A program made the translations under genes and the position numbers. DNA of 64,000 nt, taken from the NCBI GenBank assembly GCA_013001055.1, contig JABDNH010000019.1, forward strand, positions 62,001 through 126,000. Direction: 5' to 3'. This document shows, one piece after another, positions 1-9,709 of this stretch (its first letter is position 1; the number at the start of each line of letters is the position of its first letter). This DNA is from Sphingomonas sp. Lineage in GTDB: Bacteria; Pseudomonadota; Alphaproteobacteria; Sphingomonadales; Sphingomonadaceae. Below the pieces are notes generated by a model. The model saw nothing but the letters and a program-made list of their open reading frames with translations. It made no database searches and was not told the DNA's origin.

Positions 1-298
1 GGCAGAGGTCGATGTGGGCTGGTCCGAGGTGAAGGGCCGCCGTGTGGTCGGCGGGCAGGAAGGCTGGATGGAAGTGCTGGGCAGCGGCATGGTGCACCCC
101 AAGGTAATCGCCAATTGCGGGCTCGATCCCGATGAGTGGCAGGGCTTCGCCTTTGGCTGCGGGATCGATCGCCTCGCCATGCTCAAATATGGAATGGATG
201 ACTTGCGTGCCTTCTTCGACGGCGATCTGCGCTGGCTGAAACATTATGGGTTCCGCGCGCTCGATGTGCCCACGCTATCGGCAGGAGTGGGCGCATGA
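1..298 (+). CDS. pheS: Phenylalanine--tRNA ligase alpha subunit, C-terminal fragment
   Basis: Partial gene entering from the left edge; the frame is open from base 2 and stops at 296-298. It encodes the last ~98 residues of the class II catalytic alpha subunit, which charges tRNA-Phe in an alpha2beta2 complex with PheT. Visible are the motif 3 region, with [18 protein letters not shown] (Gly-rich turn and the ATP-binding Arg), and the family C-terminal DLR-FF--DLRWL-HYGF segment. The stop overlaps the pheT start (ATGA), so the subunits are translationally coupled. The tail after HYGF is about a dozen residues longer than in E. coli PheS. The identity is secure from the C-terminal motif and from pheT following. 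Confidence 0.95.
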   Translation, partial: AEVDVGWSEVKGRRVVGGQEGWMEVLGSGMVHPKVIANCGLDPDEWQGFAFGCGIDRLAMLKYGMDDLRAFFDGDLRWLKHYGFRALDVPTLSAGVGA

Positions 299-2646
299 AG
301 TTCTCGCTCGAATGGCTGAAGCATTTCCTCGATACCGATGCATCGGTTGAGGAGATTGGCGACAAGCTCACGGCAATCGGGCTTGAGCTCGAGGGCATCG
401 AAGACCCCGCACAACGGCTCGACGGTTTTACGGTGGCCAAGGTGCTCACCGCCGAGCCCCATCCCGATGCCGACAAGCTGCAGGTGCTAAGCGTCGACAC
501 CGGTAGCGGCGAACCGCTCCAGGTCGTCTGCGGTGCGCCCAATGCGCGTGCCGGGATGAAGGGTGTGCTGGGCCAACCGGGCGCGGTCGTGCCATCCAAC
601 GGCATGGAATTGCGCCAGGCCGCGATCCGCGGGGTCGAATCCAACGGCATGATGTGTTCGAGCCGCGAGCTCGAGCTCGGCGATGACCATGACGGCATCA
701 TCGAACTGCCTGGAGACGCGCCGGTTGGCGAAAGCTTCGCCGCCTACAGCAATGCCTCGCCGGTGTTCGACGTCTTTGTGACGCCGGATCGCGCCGACTG
801 CATGGGTGTAATGGGGATTGCCCGCGATCTGGCCGCTACCGGTATCGGCACGTTCAAGCCGGTCGAGGTGCCGAGCATCGACGGCAACGGTGCCGCCGCC
901 ATCGACGTGCGCACCGACGATCCGGGGGGCTGCCCCGCATTTTATGCGCGCACGATACGCGGCGTGAAAAACGGCAGCTCGCCTGAATGGATGCAGCGCC
1001 GTCTGATCGCTGCAGGCCAGCGCCCGATTTCGGCGCTGGTCGATTGTACCAACTATCTGATGCTCGCCACTGGCCGCCCGAGCCACGTCTATGACCTTGC
1101 CAAGCTCAATGGCCCCATCGTGGCGCGCAAGGCCATGCCGGGCGAAAAAGTACTCGCGCTCAACGAGAAGGAATATACGCTCGACGAGACCATGACCGTG
1201 ATTGCGGACGCCGATGGCGTGCATGACATCGGCGGCATCATGGGCGGCGAGCATTCGGGCGCGACCGAGAGCACCACCGACGTGCTGCTCGAAGTCGCCT
1301 ATTTCGATCCGGACAGTATTGCCAGGACCGGCCAAAAACTGATGGTCACCAGCGACGCCCGTACCCGTTTCGAACGCGGCGTGGATCCCGAATTCCTCGA
1401 CGATGGGCTGGCGCTGCTGACCGACCTCATCGTCCAGACCTGCGGGGGCGAACCCAGCGAGGTCATCCGTGCCGGGAACCCGCCGAGCGACAGGCGAACG
1501 ATTACGTTCGATTGGGACCGCACCGCAGCACTCGGCGGTATCGATGTCCCGCGCGAACGCCAGGCGGAAATCCTGACCGCGCTCGGCTTCACCGTCGAAG
1601 GCGACGACGTCACCGTCCCAAGCTGGCGCCACGACGTCGACGGACAGGCCGATCTGGTCGAAGAAGTCGCCCGGATTGTCGGTTATGACGAAGTGCCCTC
1701 GACCCCGCTGACCCGCGAAGATGGCGTGGCCCATCCGGTCGCGACACGCGGGCAGATTGCCCAGCGCCAACTGCGCCGCACCGCCGCGGCGCGCGGGCTC
1801 AATGAAGCGATCACGTGGAGCTTCATCAGCGAAGAGCACGCGGCATTGTTCAACGGCGGCGGCCATGTCGTCGACAATCCGATCAGCGAGGACATGAAAG
1901 TCATGCGTCCGTCACTCCTGCCGGGGCTGGCCGCTGCTGCGCGTCGCAACCTCGATCGGGGTGCTGACAGCATCCGCCTGTTCGAAGTCGGCCGACGTTA
2001 TCTACCCGACGCCGAGCATGACACCGCGACGGTACTGCTGACCGGCAACAAGCGCGCGCGCGGGTGGGCGCACGGTAAGGCCGACGGGTTCACCGCCTAC
2101 GATGCCAAGGCCGAAACGATCGCCTTGCTGGACGCCGCAGGCGCGCCGACCGCGAACCTCCAGCTGTTCCCCGATGCGGGCAAGGGCTGGCACCCGGGAC
2201 GTTCTGCCACGTTGGGCCTCGGGCCCAAGAAGATCCTTGCTGCCTTCGGCGAATTGCATCCGGCGCTGGCCAAATCGTTGGACCTGCCTGCGGGCACGGT
2301 CGCAGCCGAACTTTACCTCGATGCCATTCCGGCGCCGCGTAACAAGGACCGCGCACGCGTCCAATACGCGCCGCCCGCGTTACAGGCGGTCACGCGTGAC
2401 TTTGCCTTCATCGTCCCCGACGACTTGTCGGCGGGCGAACTCGAACGCGCGGTCGCTGGCGCGGACAAGAAGCATATCCAGTCGGTGCGCACCTTCGACC
2501 GGTTCGAAGGCGAAGACGGCCTCAGCCTTGCGGTCGAAGTCGTGCTGCAACCGCGGGAAAAAAGCTTCACCGACGAAGAATTGTCGGGGATTGGCAGGCA
2601 GATCGTAGCCGCTGCCGAGGGTAAGGGCGCGAAGCTGCGCGGTTAG
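295..2646 (+). CDS. pheT: Phenylalanine--tRNA ligase beta subunit
   Basis: 783 residues, the usual length for bacterial PheT. The beta subunit binds tRNA-Phe and carries the editing site for mischarged Tyr. Domains in order: N-terminal [13 protein letters not shown] helix, an EMAP/tRNA-binding OB domain (about 40-150, with [10 protein letters not shown] and the VVCGAPN motif), the B3/B4 editing domain (about 210-385), the B5 domain (about 400-470, [22 protein letters not shown]), the catalytic-like core, and a C-terminal ferredoxin-fold anticodon-binding domain (about 690-783, [15 protein letters not shown]). The ATG start overlaps the pheS stop by four bases. The gene ends in a four-base convergent overlap with the acyltransferase gene on the other strand. 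Confidence 0.97.
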   Translation: MKFSLEWLKHFLDTDASVEEIGDKLTAIGLELEGIEDPAQRLDGFTVAKVLTAEPHPDADKLQVLSVDTGSGEPLQVVCGAPNARAGMKGVLGQPGAVVPSNGMELRQAAIRGVESNGMMCSSRELELGDDHDGIIELPGDAPVGESFAAYSNASPVFDVFVTPDRADCMGVMGIARDLAATGIGTFKPVEVPSIDGNGAAAIDVRTDDPGGCPAFYARTIRGVKNGSSPEWMQRRLIAAGQRPISALVDCTNYLMLATGRPSHVYDLAKLNGPIVARKAMPGEKVLALNEKEYTLDETMTVIADADGVHDIGGIMGGEHSGATESTTDVLLEVAYFDPDSIARTGQKLMVTSDARTRFERGVDPEFLDDGLALLTDLIVQTCGGEPSEVIRAGNPPSDRRTITFDWDRTAALGGIDVPRERQAEILTALGFTVEGDDVTVPSWRHDVDGQADLVEEVARIVGYDEVPSTPLTREDGVAHPVATRGQIAQRQLRRTAAARGLNEAITWSFISEEHAALFNGGGHVVDNPISEDMKVMRPSLLPGLAAAARRNLDRGADSIRLFEVGRRYLPDAEHDTATVLLTGNKRARGWAHGKADGFTAYDAKAETIALLDAAGAPTANLQLFPDAGKGWHPGRSATLGLGPKKILAAFGELHPALAKSLDLPAGTVAAELYLDAIPAPRNKDRARVQYAPPALQAVTRDFAFIVPDDLSAGELERAVAGADKKHIQSVRTFDRFEGEDGLSLAVEVVLQPREKSFTDEELSGIGRQIVAAAEGKGAKLRG

Positions 2647-3341
2647 TCCTCGACGCGCGGCACGTTGAGCGCGTTGATCGCGGCATGAACCTGCCGCTCC
2701 ATCTCCTCGCGCGGCAGGCCGGGCGGGATGATGTCGCCAACCTTGAAGGTGAAGCTGCCCGACTTTTTGACAAAACCGCGCGGCCAGATGGTCCCACTAT
2801 CGACCGCTACCGGCACCACCGGAAGCTTGAGCACTCGATACATACCGACAAAGCCCGGACGTAGCCGCGGTCGTTCGCCCACGGGGACGCGCGTTCCTTC
2901 GGGGAATATCACGATCGGCCGGTTCTCTCTGACAGCCTTTTGTCCGCGCTTCATCATTTCGCGCAGCGCCCTCGCGCCGGCGTTCCGGTCGACCCCGATC
3001 ACACCGTAAGCCTGCGTGACCCAGCCGAAAATCGGCATGTGCGACAATTCGCGTTTCATCACCACGATGGGCGTGCGGGCAAAGCGCAGCGTCTCCACTG
3101 TCTCGACCATGGCCTCGTGCTTAACCGCGATGAGATAGGCGCCTTCGGGGATCTCGCCCTCCCACTTCATCTCGATGCGCAGCACATATTTGACGAGGTA
3201 GTAATGGTAATCGGCCCAGGCGTGGACGATGCCCCGCAGAGGCTTTTGCCCGAACGGCACCAGCAGCAACCCAATCAGGCAATAGATCAGCGTGCCGGGA
3301 TAGAAGAGCAGCACGAAAACCATACTACGCAAAAAAGCCAT
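2643..3341 (-). CDS. 1-acyl-sn-glycerol-3-phosphate acyltransferase (PlsC family)
   Basis: 232 residues with an N-terminal membrane helix (about 5-30). PlsC-family enzymes acylate lysophosphatidate to phosphatidate at the inner membrane. The catalytic block is KHEAMVET (His75, Glu80), so the canonical HX4D is HX4E; other alphaproteobacterial relatives show the same change. FPEGTR at 146-151 is the conserved glycerol-phosphate binding block. The start overlaps the stop of the YdcF-family gene (TGATG), placing it last in the ftsE-ftsX-ydcF-plsC run. The substrate could be another lysophospholipid; the family is certain, the exact substrate is not. Confidence 0.88.
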   Translation of the reverse strand: MAFLRSMVFVLLFYPGTLIYCLIGLLLVPFGQKPLRGIVHAWADYHYYLVKYVLRIEMKWEGEIPEGAYLIAVKHEAMVETVETLRFARTPIVVMKRELSHMPIFGWVTQAYGVIGVDRNAGARALREMMKRGQKAVRENRPIVIFPEGTRVPVGERPRLRPGFVGMYRVLKLPVVPVAVDSGTIWPRGFVKKSGSFTFKVGDIIPPGLPREEMERQVHAAINALNVPRVED

Positions 3342-3880
3342 CAGATCCCTACCAATACGCCAAAGCGCCGCAGCAGCATCTTGTTATATTCGGCGAAAAG
3401 AATGCGGAAGCTGGGCTCGGTCTCGACCGCGTCGATGATGATCGTCCGATCCTCGCCGAAAACGCGTTCAAATTCATAGATGGCGCGGTCCATGTGCCAG
3501 TCGCTGGTGACCAGCCAGATATCCCCATCGGGCTTATCCTGCACGTCGAGCCAGCGCTTGGCCTCTTCCGCGTTCGAGCGCGTATCGACCGATTCGGATC
3601 CAAGATCGACGCAGCATCCCACGAGCGCCGCCTTGCCGCCAAGCCGTTCGATAATGTCCGCTTCGGTGACCAATGGATCTGCCCCCGCGATCAGCAGGCG
3701 CTCTCCCCTGCCGTCTGCCAGCCGGTCGACCGCCTGTTCGATCCGGTTGGGCCCGCCAGTCAGCGCAACGATGGCATAGGCTTTCGTGTCTTCATCGGCC
3801 GGCTCAGGCAGGCTGCTGCCGAACCAGCCAAAGCCCAGCACGTAAAGAATGAGCGCAAATGCAGCGAAACGCAGGATCAT
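3341..3880 (-). CDS. YdcF family (DUF218) envelope protein
   Basis: 179 residues, with one N-terminal membrane anchor (MILRFAAFALILYVLGFGWF) followed by a DUF218 domain. Landmarks are VALTGG-NRIEQAVDRLADGRGERLLIAGA near the N-terminus, the SVDTRSNAEEA motif and LVTSDWHMDRAIYEFERVF. Family members such as SanA and ElyC are inner-membrane proteins linked to envelope or cell-wall integrity, but the reaction is not established. It overlaps ftsX by four bases upstream and plsC by one base downstream, so it is probably co-expressed with the FtsEX divisome genes. This neighbourhood favours a role in envelope maintenance; no specific substrate can be assigned. Confidence 0.85.
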   Translation of the reverse strand: MILRFAAFALILYVLGFGWFGSSLPEPADEDTKAYAIVALTGGPNRIEQAVDRLADGRGERLLIAGADPLVTEADIIERLGGKAALVGCCVDLGSESVDTRSNAEEAKRWLDVQDKPDGDIWLVTSDWHMDRAIYEFERVFGEDRTIIIDAVETEPSFRILFAEYNKMLLRRFGVLVGI

Positions 3881-4740
3881 GGTGTTTGGCGCAATGCCCT
3901 CAAAACCGCCTGCCTTGCAACAAGAGTCGCAAGCGCCGCGCCGAGAATTGGAAGTGCGGCGAGCATCAGGATATCGGTCGCGCGCAACAAGGCGCTTCCC
4001 GCCAGCTGCCCAGCGATTACCATGCCGCCACCGGCAACGATCAGCAGCACTATTCCTGCGGCGGCCGCACCGACCAGCCCACCGATGAGCGCATCGATGG
4101 CGATACGGCGCTGGAACAGGCGGACAACCTGTCCATCGGTAGCGCCAACGCCATGCATGACATTGATCGTCTGACGGTTCGCCGCCAAGGCCGCACGCGC
4201 CGCCAGCGTGACGGCAGCACCGCCCGCCAACGCCACGAGCAGCACGATAAAGCCGGCGACCCAGCCGAGCGCGCGCAGCGAACGCAGTAGCGGCGCCACG
4301 CTGGCCCGGTTGGCCACCACCCGGGCGCCTTCGAACTGACCGGCTAATGCGGTCTGAATTGCCGCTTCGTCGGCTGCCGGCGTGAGGTCAAGTTCGACCA
4401 GCGCCGGGACCGGTAGACCCGCTTCCTCCGCCGCCGGACCCAGCCAGCGATCGAGCGTTTCGCGGATCTCGACCGCGGGCACCGCGCGGGCATCCTGGAC
4501 ACCGGGCAAGGCGCGAGCAGCCTCGGCCAGTGCGGGACCGGCCTCGACACTGCCGGGAAGCTGCACGGTATAGCGCTGCGCCGTCGCTTGGCTGAGCAGG
4601 CTGGCGCTGTTGGCGATCGCGAGCCCGGCGGCGGCAACGATCACCATCACGAACATCATGATCGCGATCAACCAGGGGGTCGGCCCGCGCACACGGCCGC
4701 CCGGCAATAATCGCTTTTCGGCGGGGCTCATGACAAGCAT
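3877..4740 (-). CDS. ftsX: Cell division protein FtsX
   Basis: 287 residues, slightly shorter than E. coli FtsX. It is the membrane component of the FtsEX complex, which couples ATP hydrolysis in the cytoplasm to activation of septal peptidoglycan hydrolases. Topology reads as expected: a cytoplasmic N-tail, first helix (about 23-45), a periplasmic loop (about 46-150), then three helices in the C-terminal FtsX permease domain, the last ending near residue 280. The start overlaps the ftsE stop by one base (TGATG). Together with ftsE immediately upstream, this makes the call firm despite weak sequence conservation in the periplasmic loop. Confidence 0.9.
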   Translation of the reverse strand: MLVMSPAEKRLLPGGRVRGPTPWLIAIMMFVMVIVAAAGLAIANSASLLSQATAQRYTVQLPGSVEAGPALAEAARALPGVQDARAVPAVEIRETLDRWLGPAAEEAGLPVPALVELDLTPAADEAAIQTALAGQFEGARVVANRASVAPLLRSLRALGWVAGFIVLLVALAGGAAVTLAARAALAANRQTINVMHGVGATDGQVVRLFQRRIAIDALIGGLVGAAAAGIVLLIVAGGGMVIAGQLAGSALLRATDILMLAALPILGAALATLVARQAVLRALRQTP

Positions 4741-5489
4741 CAGCTACTCTCCTCGGCCCGCGGTCGGCGCGGGGGATGCTTCAGCTGACCCGTGGGGTCG
4801 ACGATCGTGCCCTTTTCGAGCCGCATCAGGATGCCACCGGGAGTCTCGTTCATCAGGCCGACGTCGTGGGTGGCGATAACCACTGTTGTCCCCAACCGGT
4901 TGAGCGCCGCAAACAGGTGGATCAGGCGGCGCGCCATCTCGTTATCGACGTTGCCGGTGGGTTCGTCGGCCACCAGCAAGTCGGGTCGTCCGATCACCGC
5001 GCGGGCAATGGCAACGCGCTGCTGCTCGCCGCCCGACAAGGTCGGGGGCTTGGCATCGGCGCGGTCCTCGAGTCCGACCCAGGCGAGCATCTCACCCACG
5101 GCATCGTCGATAGCATCGTCGGTGTGACCCGCAATGCGGAGCGGCAGCGCTACATTGTCGCGCGCCGACAGGTGATTGATCAGCCTGAAATCCTGGTAGA
5201 CGATCCCGATGCGCCGGCGCAGCGCCGGCAACGCATCACGTTCGATATCGGTCAGGTCTTCTTCAAAAAGCGTGAGCCTGCCGCGCGTCGGACGCTGCGC
5301 AAGATAGAGCAGCTTCAACAGGCTGGTCTTGCCCGCGCCCGATGGCCCGGTCAGAAAATATAGTCCGCCCTCGGCCAGCTTGAAGTCGAGATCGTGCAAA
5401 ACCTCGGCTTCCGTTCCGTAGCGCAGACCGACCGATTCAAAACTGACAATCAACGTTTCGTCCCCGCCATGATTCACTTGGTCTCGCAC
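4740..5489 (-). CDS. ftsE: Cell division ATP-binding protein FtsE
   Basis: ABC ATPase of about 249 residues. It shows Walker A GPSGAGKT (48-55), a Q-loop YQDFRLI, the signature LSGGEQQRVAIARA and Walker B DLLVADEPTGN, with the FtsE-typical FRLINHLSARDNVALPL stretch. It powers FtsX at the septum. Two starts are possible: the ATG at 5489, or a TTG at 5453 (residue 13) that has GGGGA at a suitable distance and gives an N-terminus closer to other FtsE proteins. I list the longer form. First gene of the leftward ftsE-ftsX-ydcF-plsC run; divergent from the zinc-ribbon gene. Confidence 0.94.
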   Translation of the reverse strand: MRDQVNHGGDETLIVSFESVGLRYGTEAEVLHDLDFKLAEGGLYFLTGPSGAGKTSLLKLLYLAQRPTRGRLTLFEEDLTDIERDALPALRRRIGIVYQDFRLINHLSARDNVALPLRIAGHTDDAIDDAVGEMLAWVGLEDRADAKPPTLSGGEQQRVAIARAVIGRPDLLVADEPTGNVDNEMARRLIHLFAALNRLGTTVVIATHDVGLMNETPGGILMRLEKGTIVDPTGQLKHPPRRPRAEESS

Positions 5490-5545
5490 AGGGAGGCAAT
5501 GCTTGCCAATGGCGGAAAATTGTTGTTACCGAGATATGAGTTGTC

Positions 5546-6514
5546 ATGATGCTAACTTGTCCCAACTGCGCAACGCGCTACGTCGTCAAGGACGGCTCGA
5601 TCGGCCCCAAAGGTCGCAAGGTACGCTGCGCAAGTTGCGCGCATAGCTGGCACCAGGATCCGGACACCTCGCTATTGGTTCAAGAAGATCCGCTTCCGCC
5701 TCCGGTCGAAGACGCCCCGCGCGTGGAAGAGACACCGTCTACGCCAGAGCAAGATCCGCCGCCGCCACCTTTTGGCGAGGGCGACGAGCCGATGTCCGAA
5801 CCGGAAGCGGAGCCCGAGCAATCTGCGTGGGGCAACGAGACGCCTGTCGCGCCCCCGCCCATTCCCGAGCAAGAACCGCTTCCCGAACCGCCTGAGGTCC
5901 CTTCATCGGCGTGGGAGGAAAGCCCGGATGCCGACGAGGAGCAGGTGCCGGTCGATCCCGTTCCACATTCGCACGACGGAGAAGTGGAAACGGTAGCTCA
6001 GACGAAAGTCGGTGAGACGCAACCGGAGCCGGCGATAGAAGACCCGATTTTTGCCGTCGACGATAGTTATGACGATACGGACGAAGCGCCAAAGCGCCGC
6101 TGGCCGGTCATCGCATTGATCGGGCTTCTCCTTGTGGCCGTTGCCGCCGCGGCGCTCGTCGCGTTCGGTCCGCCTGAACTGCGCGAGCGCATCGGTCTGG
6201 CACAGTCCGGTCCGGAGCAATCGCCCTTTACGCTGATGTTCGAGCAGCAGTCGATCGTCCCGCTGGAGGGAACCGATAGCCAGCGTATCTCGGTGCGTGG
6301 GCGGATTATCAATTCGACCGACAGCGAACAGGTCGTCCCGATCATCCATGCGCGGGTGACCGACGGAGCCGGTGAACTGGTGGAAAGCTGGACGATCGAT
6401 CCGCCGCAGGCGCGGCTCGGCCCCGGCGAGAGCGCAAGCTTTAACAATGCGCGCGTGGGTGAGTTTCCCGAGGAATCCACGCTGACCCTCGCGGTTGGCA
6501 GCACCGACGGCTGA
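5546..6514 (+). CDS. MJ0042-type zinc-ribbon membrane protein with DUF3426-like C-terminal domain
   Basis: 322 residues. The N-terminus is a zinc ribbon: Cys5-x2-Cys8 and Cys28-x2-Cys31 in the MJ0042 finger pattern. A long Pro/Glu-rich acidic linker (about 50-180) follows, then one membrane helix (about 186-207, VIALIGLLLVAVAAAALVAFG), and a C-terminal domain (about 225-322) with SQRISVRGRIINST and the PPQARLGPGESASF block typical of DUF3426. The predicted arrangement is cytoplasmic zinc finger, membrane anchor and periplasmic beta domain. The function of this family is not known; proximity to ftsEX is common in alphaproteobacteria and hints at an envelope or division role. Two adjacent ATG codons are possible starts. 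Confidence 0.82.
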   Translation: MMLTCPNCATRYVVKDGSIGPKGRKVRCASCAHSWHQDPDTSLLVQEDPLPPPVEDAPRVEETPSTPEQDPPPPPFGEGDEPMSEPEAEPEQSAWGNETPVAPPPIPEQEPLPEPPEVPSSAWEESPDADEEQVPVDPVPHSHDGEVETVAQTKVGETQPEPAIEDPIFAVDDSYDDTDEAPKRRWPVIALIGLLLVAVAAAALVAFGPPELRERIGLAQSGPEQSPFTLMFEQQSIVPLEGTDSQRISVRGRIINSTDSEQVVPIIHARVTDGAGELVESWTIDPPQARLGPGESASFNNARVGEFPEESTLTLAVGSTDG

Positions 6515-6517
6515 CCC

Positions 6518-6769
6518 TTATTCGAATTCCATGAGCCGCGCGGGTTGGTGGCGGCCGGCGCGGTCGGTAATGGTGGCGCTGCGCCATTGGCCACCTTGTG
6601 CCTGCTCTTCGCGCCCGGCTTCCAATCGGTAAGATCGAACGATCTTTACGCTGGCGCGACCGCGCGCAGTCGCGGCGATGGGCGAGGGTGCGGGCGCAGG
6701 CTGGGATGCCGCCGCAGTCGCAGGCGGCGCGGCCATCAGCAAAAATGCGCTCAGAAACATCCAGTCCAT
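6518..6769 (-). CDS. Small secreted hypothetical protein
   Basis: 83 residues with an N-terminal signal-like segment (MDWMFLSAFLLMAAPPATAA, likely cleaved near residue 20), an Ala/Pro-rich spacer and a short basic domain containing SVKIVRSYRLEAG and GGQWRSATITDRAG-RQ-like residues. I do not recognise a family. It converges on the zinc-ribbon gene with a three-base gap between stops. Codon usage is typical of the window. It could alternatively be non-coding, but the clean signal peptide and the intact frame between two real features make a small exported protein more likely. Confidence 0.55.
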   Translation of the reverse strand: MDWMFLSAFLLMAAPPATAAASQPAPAPSPIAATARGRASVKIVRSYRLEAGREEQAQGGQWRSATITDRAGRHQPARLMEFE

Positions 6770-6916
6770 AAACGCACATCACGCGCAGATGGTAAATGAT
6801 GACTTTACCTTTGCTCCGGATCGGGACGGAAAATAGGGGCGTTGCCTAAGTGGAATCGCTTTGCTAGAGGGCGCGCCTTACCAGCGATGACGGGGTCTCC
6901 GACATCGAATCAGTGT

Positions 6917-7003
6917 GCGGTCGTGGCGGAACTGGTAGACGCGCAACGTTGAGGTCGTTGTGGCCGAAAGGCCGTGGAAGTTCGAGTCTTCTCGACCGCA
7001 CCA
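6917..7003 (+). tRNA. tRNA-Leu (GAG)
   Basis: A class II (long variable arm) tRNA. The acceptor arm GCGGTCG (6917-6923) pairs perfectly with CGACCGC (6993-6999), followed by discriminator A and an encoded CCA at 7001-7003. The anticodon stem CAACG/CGTTG encloses loop TTGAGGT, giving anticodon GAG, which reads CUC/CUU Leu codons. The T loop TTCGAGTC is present and the extra arm is TGGCCGAAAGGCCG. An ATTTTC/GAAAAT hairpin just downstream (7004-7018) may help 3' end formation. It converges on the usher-like gene. Confidence 0.96.
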
Positions 7004-7025
7004 TTTTCCCGGAAAATCGGCCTTT

Positions 7026-9695
7026 TCAGGGCGTCGCGGCGGCCAGTTGCGGTGTGTCGGCGACAATTGTGCCGAGCCGTAGATAGGGTTTGTCCGGATC
7101 GAGCGTGAAGACCTTGCCGAGATCCTTGGGAAGGCCAAGCGCTGTCGCCGAGGCATCCGCCAGCACCAGCCGATACGAACCGTATGCCAATTGCTCCACA
7201 AGGAAGTAACCGTCGAATTCACTGCGCGTACGGCCGCCGACCTGGCCGTCTTCGCCCACCAGCATCAGTTCGACTCCCTCGAGCGGATTGCCGCTGCCGT
7301 CGAGCAGCATGCCTTCGACTTCGCCGGATCCGACAAGCCCGATTTCGATTTCTGCAGCGACGCCCGGGCGCGGCGTAACCACTCGCAGCGCGCTGCGGGG
7401 AACGAGCGTGGGATCGGCAAGCCCGCTCGTATCGACACCGATCGCGACCGGGCTATGCGTGCGCAAGCCCGCCATCCGGATAAGCCCCGCATCGTCGCTT
7501 GCGTCACCGCGACCGGTATGCCCAGTGGTGAGCAAGGCGCCCTTTACAAGCGGTTCGTCGCGATCGCGGATGCCATTGTCATTGTCGTCACGGTAAACGG
7601 TGGCATGGACGCTGCCGGTACGGGCAAGCGGCGTGCGCGTCGGCTGGAAGCGCGGCGCGTCGAGCGAGAAAGCGAGGTTGAAACCCGCAGCGACGCTACC
7701 ATCGGTAGCTGCTTCCGCGGTAACCGCAACCGAGGCAATGTCGAGATTACGGATATGCGCGACACGGGCGCGGACGCGGCCGTTGTCAGGTTCCCACACC
7801 AGGCCGCCGTCCCAGGCGACATATTCACTCTGGCTATAATAAGCGCTGATGCCGGCCCGGTTTACTCCGGTGCCGGCCAAGGCCAGTTCGACATCACCTT
7901 GCAAGCGCACATCGCCGACACGCCCCGATCCGGCGAAACGGGCATTCAAATTCTCGGTCGGCGGGGCGGGCCCCGCAAAACTGCGTTTTTCCCAGTCGAG
8001 TTCGGCCGTCAGATTGAATCGGTCGATCAACATATTTAGACGCGTTGCGGCCGCCAAGGCGCTTGTCCCGTCCGTGTAGCGCCGCCACCCGACCTGTCCT
8101 GAAAGCGGAACATTCTTGCTCCCGATTTTCAATGGCGCGAACAGTGATACGCCATATTCCTGCTTGACGCGATCTTCGACGGCACTGGTTCGAAATCCGC
8201 TATTCACGGTGGCATAAGCGCCAAAGTCGATGCCGCCGAGTTCGCCAACGGCACGCGCGCGGTAGCGCTGGCCGCCTTCGCTGTTGAGCGCGATCGTCGC
8301 CTCAACCAGGGCATTGCCCAAAGTGCGCCGAACCGCGCCCTCGGCGTAGGTCAGGCGTTCGTCTTCAAGTAGCAAGCTCTGCGCGAGCAGGCCGACCGAT
8401 GTCTTCTGATCGAGACCATGATCGATAGCGAGCGTCGCCTGAGCTCGCACATTGCTCGTAGCGGGGCGGCGCCGCGAACCGAAATCGAACAGGTCGCGTT
8501 CGGGCTGACTGACGCTCGCGAAATACCAGGTTTCGCCCGGCGGGATCTGCTGGTCGCCGACCAGCACTTCCTCGACCCTGCGGCGCACCTGTCCTTGCGG
8601 GCCGTAGAGAATGATCTCGACCTCGTTTCGTCCATATTGCAACTCAATATCATTAAACGCGTACCGCCCTTGAGCATTGGGAGAGGCAAAGGCCAATAAT
8701 TGTCCGTTGCGATAAAGCTCGGCGTCCCAGCCGGCAGGAAGCTCTCCTTCGAAGCTGACTTCGTCGAAGCGGGCGAGCCGGCGCAGCGGACGATTGGATA
8801 CCATCGCGCCGCGACCGCTGCCGGCCACGTTCGAAACTCCCGTCGAGCCCGTATCGAGATCGCCGATTTCGAAATGGGTGGCATTCAGGAAGCCGAGCAG
8901 GCCGCCATCGGCATCCGACCGGTAGGCGCGGAAGCGGAACGTGCCCTGCTGGCGCTGCGTTCCGGTCAACAGGCGGGCATCGAAAGACAATTTCGCGAGT
9001 TCGCCCGAGGCGTATATGGCGCTGTTGCGATCGAAGCGCATGCCGCCCGCATCCGAATATGTCACGCCGGCGGCAACAACGACGTCCATCGCGGGCATCC
9101 GCCACATCTCGTAGGGAAGCTTGACCTGGGGCAGGCTTGCCATGTCGAAACTGGCGCGGTTGGCGAGCCGCTCGGCGCGGCTGCGCCGCTCGGCGGCCAG
9201 CTCGACCGGCAATCTGGCCTCGCTCTCGAGGACAAGCATTGATCCCGAAAGGTTGGGGCGGACATTCAGCCCGAACCAGCGCTCAAGCGCAGGAGCTTTG
9301 ACGCACCAGCCCTCCGGCACCTCCTTAATGCTACTTAATGCTAATGCTTCGCGATTGCTGTCGTAAGTGACGCTCCCGGATTTTCGATCGATGTCGATCC
9401 GGTTCTCTTCGGTGAAGGCCCAGCCAGAAGCGCGCTGCGCCTCGAGGTCGATCTTCATTGGCACATCCAGCGCGGTCAGGAAGTCGCCGAAGACGATGCA
9501 GGGGCCATCCGGCGTGTCATAGGCGCGCACACCATCGCCCAGCATGCGGTCGCGGATCTGTAGATCGAGCAGGAATTGCTCTTCGGGGTCGGGAATCCAC
9601 TGGTCGCCGACGGGATCACGCTCGATGGCCGCGGCAGCTGTTGCCCCCGCGGCCATCATTGCTCCCAGAAAGAGCGTTTTGAGCATGACCCGCAT
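7026..9695 (-). CDS. Usher-like outer-membrane protein of a DUF4402 chaperone-usher cluster
   Basis: 889 residues with a signal peptide (cleavage after about residue 22). A conserved N-terminal globular part (about 25-150) precedes a region with FEGELPAGWDAELYRNGQ and RYAFNDIELQYGRNEVEIILYGPQGQVRR, the fold signature seen around usher barrels and plugs. A long stretch of alternating beta strands consistent with an outer-membrane barrel follows (about 330-690). The C-terminal part carries DDNDNGIRDRDEP (about 702-715), an SdrD-B-like calcium-binding loop, then a carboxypeptidase-regulatory-like beta domain. It starts 14 bases after the chaperone stop. By context it should form the secretion pore for the DUF4402 subunits; this is inferred, and it is distant from PapC/FimD. 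Confidence 0.75.
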   Translation of the reverse strand: MRVMLKTLFLGAMMAAGATAAAAIERDPVGDQWIPDPEEQFLLDLQIRDRMLGDGVRAYDTPDGPCIVFGDFLTALDVPMKIDLEAQRASGWAFTEENRIDIDRKSGSVTYDSNREALALSSIKEVPEGWCVKAPALERWFGLNVRPNLSGSMLVLESEARLPVELAAERRSRAERLANRASFDMASLPQVKLPYEMWRMPAMDVVVAAGVTYSDAGGMRFDRNSAIYASGELAKLSFDARLLTGTQRQQGTFRFRAYRSDADGGLLGFLNATHFEIGDLDTGSTGVSNVAGSGRGAMVSNRPLRRLARFDEVSFEGELPAGWDAELYRNGQLLAFASPNAQGRYAFNDIELQYGRNEVEIILYGPQGQVRRRVEEVLVGDQQIPPGETWYFASVSQPERDLFDFGSRRRPATSNVRAQATLAIDHGLDQKTSVGLLAQSLLLEDERLTYAEGAVRRTLGNALVEATIALNSEGGQRYRARAVGELGGIDFGAYATVNSGFRTSAVEDRVKQEYGVSLFAPLKIGSKNVPLSGQVGWRRYTDGTSALAAATRLNMLIDRFNLTAELDWEKRSFAGPAPPTENLNARFAGSGRVGDVRLQGDVELALAGTGVNRAGISAYYSQSEYVAWDGGLVWEPDNGRVRARVAHIRNLDIASVAVTAEAATDGSVAAGFNLAFSLDAPRFQPTRTPLARTGSVHATVYRDDNDNGIRDRDEPLVKGALLTTGHTGRGDASDDAGLIRMAGLRTHSPVAIGVDTSGLADPTLVPRSALRVVTPRPGVAAEIEIGLVGSGEVEGMLLDGSGNPLEGVELMLVGEDGQVGGRTRSEFDGYFLVEQLAYGSYRLVLADASATALGLPKDLGKVFTLDPDKPYLRLGTIVADTPQLAAATP

Positions 9696-9709
9696 GGCCC
9701 TTGTCGCCT

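Noticed and set aside
487-1866. Long open frame antisense to pheT
   Set aside because: Mirror of a conserved synthetase; composition explains its length.
2968-3079. Loss-of-function of the PlsC-family enzyme because HX4D reads HX4E
   Set aside because: Glu in this place occurs in other alphaproteobacterial homologues and FPEGTR is intact, so the gene is probably active.
7004-7018. Hairpin after tRNA-Leu as an intrinsic terminator
   Set aside because: The stem is A/T-rich and only six pairs with no clear U-run; mentioned in the tRNA entry only.
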